Positions 58,654 through 64,000 of a stretch of 64,000 nt of DNA are shown here, in pieces; positions within the stretch are counted from its first letter, which is position 1; each line of letters begins with the position of its first letter. The stretch is from Nemertoderma westbladi. Taxonomy: Eukaryota; Xenacoelomorpha; Nemertodermatida; Nemertodermatidae. Position numbers and translations under genes: made by a program. The notes under the pieces were generated by a model. It was not told the DNA's origin and ran no database searches. It worked only from the letters and a program-made list of their open reading frames with translations. The stretch lies in assembly GCA_032718475.1 (NCBI GenBank), contig JAUCBJ010003593.1:1-64000 (forward strand). The letters are read 5' to 3'.

Positions 58654-60190
58654 CACATTAGTGATTGGTGATATGTCACAAGGGATCAATGAGATGTCAT
58701 ATACATACCTATCTTTCCGCCAGGAAAGACCAGATTGACCATGTTAATGCCGCCCAAGTGCAGTCTAGCTATCAGGTGGGAATAAACTCAAACGCTATTA
58801 ATACGTTGCTCCGCCGTGCAGTGACATCCCAGCTACGTGAGGCGCCAAGGAATCTAATACTACAAGGTATACCTGAAACCCCACACGAGTCAGTAGAGAA
58901 TGCGGTTATGAAGTTTTTTTGCACAGCTACTTTCAATAACAGTAGAGGAAGCAAATATCTCCTTGGGAATCGAGATAACCATACGTTTGGGTCGTTTTAA
59001 TTCACTACGTGGTCATCCTATAAAGGTCGTTTTTCTACGTTTACGCAGCCGGGACCGGGTATGGATCACCCAGTCCCGGCTATCGATCACTATTACTGGA
59101 TGGTATCTGCCAACCAGGTCTGATCTGCCAACCAGGTCTGATCTGTCGACCAGGTATGCACCACCGATCAGATTTGTGCTACCAGTGAGGTCTGAGTTGC
59201 CGACCACATCGATTGATCCACTAGTGGTGATCCACCAACCCAGGCGATGTATAGGAGTAATACATCCGCATCTCCATGGAGTGTGGTGGCTGTCTCACAC
59301 CTATCTCAGCCAGTGTCTAACTCTAGTGATCCTCCAGTACCACCTGGACCTACTATTGCTGTCATTAGCGACACTTGATAACATAGATGACAAGGTGATA
59401 GATACTGATAAAGCAGATGTCACACTATGGGTTGGTAGTATGAATGGCGAGTGGTGCATGGTTAAAAGGGGAAAACGTAGTTATCTTTCCCGCAATAGTA
59501 TTGGTAACACACACACTATCACTAAGTTTAGAAGTGGATCTGGGTTAGTATATAACCAGTATGATCCACTGAGAATTCGGGATGCATCCCCATCACTACA
59601 TATTGTTTTTAACCCTGTTTTATGTCAGTTGATGGGGAACCTGCACCCAGTACAGAAATATTGTCCTGCAATCTGGATGTAACTGGAGTTAGCTGTGAGG
59701 TTACTGCTAATAATAATAATATAGGAACGGGTGCTACTGAGATTTCTAAAGGTAAACTGTATAAGGTAAACTGTAATAATGTTGTATCGGGTGGTAAAGC
59801 AAACCCGTTGGTGATAATTGTTGAGGAATTACACAATTCTGCAAATGAGCTCAGTCGATCAGATTTGTGTAGGAATGCTGTAAGGACCAATGCTTCTATG
59901 GCAAGAGTTTTAGCTGGAAATAAAGTCAGTTAAAAGTAGTTAATACACATGGTAAACGATTGGTGCAGTTATGTAAGGCGACTGGTATTTGTATTTTTAA
60001 TGGTAGAGTTGGCAACGATAAGGGGCTAGGGGCCTGTACTTATTTTTGCAAAACGCATCCAGAAAGAGTGCGTAGGTCTATAATTGATTATTGCATAGGC
60101 CGGCTACCATTGATAGTGCAGTGTACTGAGTTTACATTTGTTCCCCCAAATGCTTTTACAAAACATCCAGTCATAGCGGTGTCGTAGCCA
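58654..60190 (+). mobile_element. APE-type LINE, copy B, reverse transcriptase missing
   Basis: The 5' part nearly matches 42690-43802 of copy A. It then continues with sequence lost in copy A, including the C-terminal part of an AP-type endonuclease: FNGRVGNDKGLGACTYF and RRSIIDYCIGRLPLI (59960-60187). The RT is absent; after 60190 the sequence is unrelated until homology to copy A returns near 60560. The two duplicates therefore hold complementary remains of one ancestral element. Confidence 0.75.
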
Positions 60191-60803
60191 TCTATCATGG
60201 ATAGTGTGTCCAACATATCTCCCCTTACCAGAGGGACAGGAGAAAGAATAAACGACTTTATATGTTTGTATGTATCAGCATTCAGCCCCATCACACTTTG
60301 CATGTTCTTCTCCTTTGGGAACTTCACTCTACTGTCGTCCTGCTAGCTTGAGCATCCTGAGAAAGCCCGCTGTATTGGGGCAAAACCTACCGATCAGCTG
60401 TCTGCAGTCAGCTGATCACTGATTACATGCATGTCTGGGTCTCCAGTTGATTTTTATTTACTTGTTGTACATACCTACCGGTACGGTTTTTTACTCTTAG
60501 TAGCTTGACGTGAAATATAAATAAAATATAATCAACTTTTCAAACTTTCCTTACTACTGACTGTATAGTACAGTATATAAAACGGAAGTACTATACACCT
60601 ATAATAGCTTCAAAATAGTTTGCAAACTTTTTCTGGTATTACAAATCGCTGATTTGCAAACAACAATAACGAATATTATGGAATATTTTTTAGTACCTGA
60701 GTACACACAGTATTATACTAGAGAGGCAGCACATCTGTAAGACATTTCATTGCGATGCTCACATTGACAACACAATGCTTCCAATGGTTGTTATTTCATA
60801 TAT

Positions 60804-60941
60804 CAAAAGCAAACAGTCGGCCGAAGCCGGAGGCGACCCGAAGGCTCCTCTTCCGATAGCTGCTACCCGAGGGTAGGGGTGGGCGCTACTCCTCTCCCAA
60901 GATTTGCTCCCAGTTATTTAACTGGTACTCTTCATATATAT
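60804..60941. mobile_element. 138-bp SINE-like insertion
   Basis: An 11-bp direct repeat ATTTCATATAT flanks it at 60793-60803 and 60942-60952; copy A has one copy and no insert near 47090. The body is GC-rich (GGCCGAAGCCGGAGGCGACC) with an AT-rich tail. I see no clear A and B boxes, so its class is open. Confidence 0.7.
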
Positions 60942-60998
60942 ATTTCATATATAAGCTAATAATTGTTTATCTTTTATTAATTACAAAAGTTTATTTAC

Positions 60999-61155
60999 CT
61001 GGAGAGGAAACTAGCTGTATCTAGAGTAATAAATATTGAGGTCATATCCCCATTGGGTTCAAAACCCGATCCGTCCAATGAGGCATCTTCTATTGGGGCC
61101 CCATTGGAATGATAGGCTGCCACAGGCAACGTCTCCTCAGAATAGTCACAATAGT
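60999..61155 (-). CDS. Exon 4: F5/8C-like domain part 1, copy B
   Basis: The acceptor ACATTTAG precedes 61155 and the donor is CCAG|GTAAAT at 60998. The exon is 157 nt. The G left by exon 3 plus AC gives Asp, and the product reads DYCDYSEETLPVAAYHS and onwards. With exons 5 and 6 it forms a domain of about 159 residues bracketed by an early Cys (YCDYS) and a late Cys (IGCYE). That length and terminal-cysteine layout fit a discoidin / F5/8C-type beta-sandwich, a domain SCO-spondin also has next to LDLa repeats. The fold call is tentative. It differs from exon 8 by about three bases; one change converts Asn to Tyr. Confidence 0.75.
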
Positions 61156-61599
61156 CTAAATGTAAAAATAATAAGTTCTGAAGATAATTAGAAGTAAAGA
61201 CTACTGTGATTGTTATAAGGAGTGATGTAGGTGAGTTTGCATCGCAACAGAGGTTAATGGGTCAAATTTAATATTATTTATATTAATTTATTTAGTAATA
61301 TTAGTAATATTTAGTAATATTTAATAATATTTATTTATTATCAATTACATTTAAATTACTATAAATAATTTAAAGGTCACTCGTTTCAGAATGCTGGAGT
61401 GTATACCTGTGAAATCACCATGCACTCAAGATTGGTTGCATGAGTTAGTTATTGACGAATCACGAATGGTAGAGGAGCCCCGAAAATATCACTGGGTAAC
61501 TGCAAAATGAGACCTACACTCCCATTGTATTACAAACAAATCAGGTGAACAGGTCGTTGCATTGTTATTGCGACACATGCGATTGGGTGGGGGAATATA

Positions 61600-62693
61600 C
61601 TAAGATGCGCAAATCCACAACATGCTACTGTTTCCATTTGGGTAAACAGAGTGGTCTTGTTAGATGGAATACTAAACGGCAGCAAACTGTTGCACTTTCT
61701 AGTAGTGGAGGCTAACTACATGGCTATCAGTGGTGTGGGACAGGAATCATTGTAGCTATGAACTCTACCGGGTGTTCCATAATGATTTCCCCCCCTGGCC
61801 AGCAAAAACTGCCAGACATGCACCTTAGTGTAATATATCATTCGATAGAGAATTTCATTCTGAGCTTGCATGCAAATATTTAGGGTCCAATAAAAAAGTA
61901 AGTATAACAATTTTATAGGCTATTCTTTAAAACAATCTTATTTTTCATTATTTTAATTTAATCACAATTAAAAACATATAATTTATCCAGCGTTAGTCAT
62001 CAGCTTTACAGCCATGCTTCCCTTTGCGGCACGGGGAGCTCCTCGATAGTGGCAAGGGATGTTAGCCCTTAAAAGGGCCGTTTTGTTTTGAGTTCAGTTT
62101 TGATTATGCCACAGAATCACGACCCTCTCTAAAAGTAACATCTCTGATCCTGTCAACCATACGTTTTTCTTCAGAGTCATTGAAGATTGCACATGAACTT
62201 GTCATTTTAATGACTTCTGTTAGGCCTAATTCAGTAAAATTAATAAAGAAGCACTAATACCGGTAACTGAATACTGTAATATATTGCAATACAGCAAAAG
62301 TTAGGCAGTAATAACTGTTTAAACAGGGCTGCAACCTGCAAAGCTGATGCCTAACGCTGGATAAATTATATTTCTTAAAATTGCGATTAAATCAAAAATA
62401 TTGAAAAGTAAGTAAGATAGGTTTAAAGAATTGCCTATAAAATTTTTATACTTTTGTATTGGACCCTAAATTTTTGCATTCAAGCTCAGAATTAAATTAT
62501 CTTTCAAATGATATATTACACTAAAGTACATGTCTGGCAGTTTTGGCTGGCCAGGGGGTGGGCAATTATTATGGAACTCCCGGTACTTTCTGACCTGGGA
62601 TATATGCAACGATCACCTACTGGATTGTTAGTCGATAATCAAGGTGCTATCAGGATGGTGGGTAATCCTATATTACACAAGCTCATGTGTTAG
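61600..62693 (+). mobile_element. Ty1/copia RNase H relic, copy B, interrupted
   Basis: This is the same relic as in copy A with a little more 5' sequence (KSTTCYCFHLG near 61615), split by the 816-bp TIR element. The part after the insertion reads LGYMQRSPTGLLVDNQGA and stops at 62693. It is shared by both copies, so it predates the duplication. Confidence 0.75.
61768..62583. mobile_element. 816-bp TIR element with TA target-site duplication
   Basis: The ends are inverted repeats starting CCGGGTGTTCCATAAT (left) and CCGGGAGTTCCATAAT (right, reversed) and extending about 150 bp with mismatches, for example GGACCCTAAA near both inner borders. TA flanks both ends, and copy A has the unoccupied site CTCTACTTTC at about 47813. 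No transposase is visible, so it is non-autonomous. TA duplication suggests the Tc1/mariner group. It split an older copia relic. Confidence 0.8.
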
Positions 62694-62735
62694 TAAACCT
62701 AGTTGTTTCATATATTATTATTAATGTTAATTTAC

Positions 62736-62890
62736 CGCATTCAGTTGGTTCATCAATACAGTTCTCGCATTGGCAGACTCCATCGCATTCTGGTGCGCAA
62801 GTACCATCGCCACATGGAACCTCTCCTGGCACACAAGTTGGTGCTTCCGTAGTGATGCAATCTGGTTCTATGAAGTTCTCACAATCACAA
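62736..62890 (-). CDS. Exon 3: end of LDLa 3 and LDLa 4
   Basis: The acceptor TTTGCAG lies above 62890 and the donor is CG|GTAAAT at 62735. The first T completes the AG left by exon 2 as serine, giving SCDCENF and closing the third LDLa-like repeat. After a short linker (ITTEAPT) comes a fourth cysteine-rich repeat, VPCGDGTCAPECDGV followed by CQCENCIDEPTEC, an LDLa variant with extra cysteines. One G is left over. The 3' half is nearly identical to the 3' half of exon 7, of which it is the duplicate; the 5' half is not shared. Confidence 0.85.
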
Positions 62891-63179
62891 CTGCAAAGGT
62901 TATTATTAATTATAATTATATAATATATTATAATATTAACAATAAATATGGGGCTTTTGTAGTCATTTTTCAAATTTCCATTTTGGGAATGTGAAAGAAA
63001 AATTATAATTGTGTAGGACAATAGTTGAAGGTTACATTGTTTAAAAAACTGTTGCAAAGGGCGAAATAATATGATGCATTAACTGACTATGTATTGGTGA
63101 CTATATGTCACCTATATACTATATATTTCCTATATGTATTGGTGACTATAAAATTTCCTAATTTCCACACTAAATGTAC

Positions 63180-63331
63180 CTTTTTGCTCCGGTACAGATA
63201 TCGTCCACTGCAATGCACTCGCAAACATCTTCGCATTGACAAATAACTTCATCTTCAGGTAGGCAAGTTGTGCAGCATTCTTCTGGACTCTCATCCGATC
63301 CATCCCCACAATCATCGTGTCCATCGCAAAC
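63180..63331 (-). CDS. Exon 2: end of LDLa 2 and start of LDLa 3
   Basis: The acceptor is TGTAG just above 63331 and the donor GTACAT follows 63180. Joining exon 1 to this exon in phase 0 rebuilds a textbook LDLa repeat, with VCDGHDDCGDGSDE after GYCIPPVL, which is the best support for the splice. A second cysteine cluster then starts (VICQCEDVCECI) and continues into exon 3. Two bases (AG) are left over at the donor. The reading frame in this exon is easily missed because another frame is also open over the same stretch. Confidence 0.85.
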
Positions 63332-63752
63332 CTACATTTATCGTTAAAAACATTATATTATAAAATTACACTTTTATGTGTTATAGGACTATACACACAG
63401 TAGTGCGAAACAAGTAAAAAAGTATCAGTAATAAATGTATGGATATGTATATTGACGATAATATATAGAACTGTATAAGTACATGGTGGCAGTTGGTTTG
63501 AATGTTTGTAAGATGTTTTGTAGGTGGTGGGAAGTGTAAATTAGTTTATTATTATCAAATTATTAATACCCAGTGCTCTGTGGTACCAGAGCCCGGTTCT
63601 AGGTTTGATTTACCCGTTGCTAATAATTCATTTGTATATCTAATATATTGAATATAATACAATAAACTAAATGTATTTTAGTCATAAAACACTCCAATAT
63701 GGAGTCAATAAACATAAATAAAAAAATAAAAATGCAAGGAAATATAACCTAC
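63332..63752. other. Intron 1, featureless
   Basis: The 421-bp intron between exons 1 and 2 is AT-rich and I see no repeat, element or gene in it. Confidence 0.7.
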
Positions 63753-63952
63753 CAAAACAGGAGGAATACAATATCCCTTCAGACCGTAACATGTGTATGA
63801 TGTTATATTACATGTTTCAGGGCAAAGTTCTGGATCCTCATCAATAAGGATTCCAGGCTGATCGCAATCTGGAACCCCATCGCAAATCTTATCCGGTGGT
63901 AAACATTTACCCATATTCGGGCACTGCAACATCGGACTCAAGCACTCTTCGC
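63753..63952 (-). CDS. Exon 1: LDLa repeat and start of a second
   Basis: The acceptor AG lies at 63954-63953 and the donor GTAGGT starts at 63752. The exon opens with two bases that finish a split codon and ends on a codon boundary. It codes a complete LDL-receptor class A repeat: a first Cys, a CDGVPDC core, an acidic DEDPELC end. It then starts a second repeat, TCYGLKGYC, that is finished by the next exon. LDLa repeats are calcium-binding, disulfide-bonded ligand modules of secreted or cell-surface proteins. The acidic calcium cluster is imperfect, with a four-residue insertion after CDQPG. Earlier exons lie beyond the window. Confidence 0.85.
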
Positions 63953-64000
63953 CTATAAAAATTAAAATTTTAAGACAAATTCTTTGGAAGTACAGGAACT

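Larger units (their letters stand above)
52564..62850. repeat. Intragenic tandem duplication, copy B
   Basis: This is the partner of copy A, with exons 6, 5, 4 and 3. It carries a 4.3-kb LINE (53098-57425), a 138-bp SINE-like insert (60804-60941) and an 816-bp inverted-repeat element (61768-62583), all absent from copy A. It lacks the RT half of the intronic APE-type LINE kept in copy A and keeps part of the endonuclease lost there. Homology ends inside exon 3 at GCTTCCGTA. Confidence 0.85.
215..63952 (-). other. SCO-spondin / VWF-mucin-like secreted glycoprotein gene (partial span)
   Basis: This is the span of one minus-strand gene that I joined from 19 exons and that is open at both ends. 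Every exon has a minus-strand AG acceptor and GT donor. The leftover bases at each donor fit the bases needed at the next acceptor at all 18 junctions. Domain order is LDLa x4, F5/8C-like, Pro/Thr linker plus LDLa, F5/8C-like, TPSPPG repeat, TIL, GTPAPG repeat, VWC, TSP1, TIL, VWC, TSP1, VWC, cystine knot. In known families this combination is typical of SCO-spondin, a giant secreted protein of Reissner-fibre material, and of VWF/mucin relatives. I see no VWD or EMI domains here; they would lie upstream of the window. Many modules are bounded by phase-1 introns, as expected for shuffled extracellular domains. Orthology to SCO-spondin is inferred. Confidence 0.75.

Noticed and set aside
60760-60960. 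tRNA or tRNA-derived gene in the GC-rich insert
   Set aside because: I could not find A and B boxes or a cloverleaf.

Overview
The window looks like a piece of a large metazoan nuclear genome. It is AT-rich, it has introns with GT/AG borders, it is crowded with non-LTR retrotransposon remains, and its genes are built from extracellular animal domains (LDLa, TSP1, TIL, VWC, cystine knot). Frequent TAGGCCTAC and CCGGTACCGG motifs, together with the gene type, make me lean towards a marine deuterostome, perhaps an echinoderm. That taxon is an inference only.

I read one host gene, on the minus strand, running off both ends of the window (63952 down to 215). I assembled 19 exons by eye from splice sites, codon phase and domain continuity. 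All 18 junctions are phase-compatible, and several rebuild a cysteine domain split between exons. Going from N- to C-terminus: four LDLa-like repeats (63952-62736); a 159-residue cysteine-bracketed domain, perhaps F5/8C-like (61155-57974); a Pro/Thr-rich plus LDLa fusion exon (48189-47965); a second copy of the same domain (47299-42011); one giant exon of about 18.8 kb coding roughly 1,045 copies of TPSPPG (36006-17177); a TIL domain (17059-16884); a 5.1-kb exon of GTPAPGGA-type repeats lying inside a TIL/VWC unit (15300-10167); TSP1 (9739-9581); TIL/VWC (7389-7146); TSP1 (5932-4785); VWC (4940-644); and the start of what looks like a C-terminal cystine knot (361-215). This is the architecture of the SCO-spondin / VWF-mucin superfamily. 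The coding sequence in the window is about 26.8 kb.

The middle of the gene has a tandem intragenic duplication. Copy A (about 38874-48078) and copy B (about 52564-62850) carry the same exons and old intronic transposon relics. Exon 7 is an in-frame chimera at the duplication junction. Because the copies are so similar (about 98% in exons by eye), each serves as the empty-site control for insertions in the other: an RTE-like LINE with a 36-bp target-site duplication and a 51-bp (TAG)n-tailed element in copy A; a 4.3-kb LINE carrying an Ulp1-like protease, an LDDG reverse transcriptase and a REL-type endonuclease, an 816-bp TA-flanked inverted-repeat element and a 138-bp SINE-like insert in copy B.

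Other content: a 43-bp minisatellite (about 56 copies, 1431-3828), a 19-bp minisatellite (9218-9495), two hammerhead-like motifs of the kind seen in Penelope-like elements, further LINE fragments on both strands, a Ty1/copia RNase H relic in both duplicate copies, and many ~20-nt poly-G/poly-C tracts. The rest of the introns shows nothing I can recognise.
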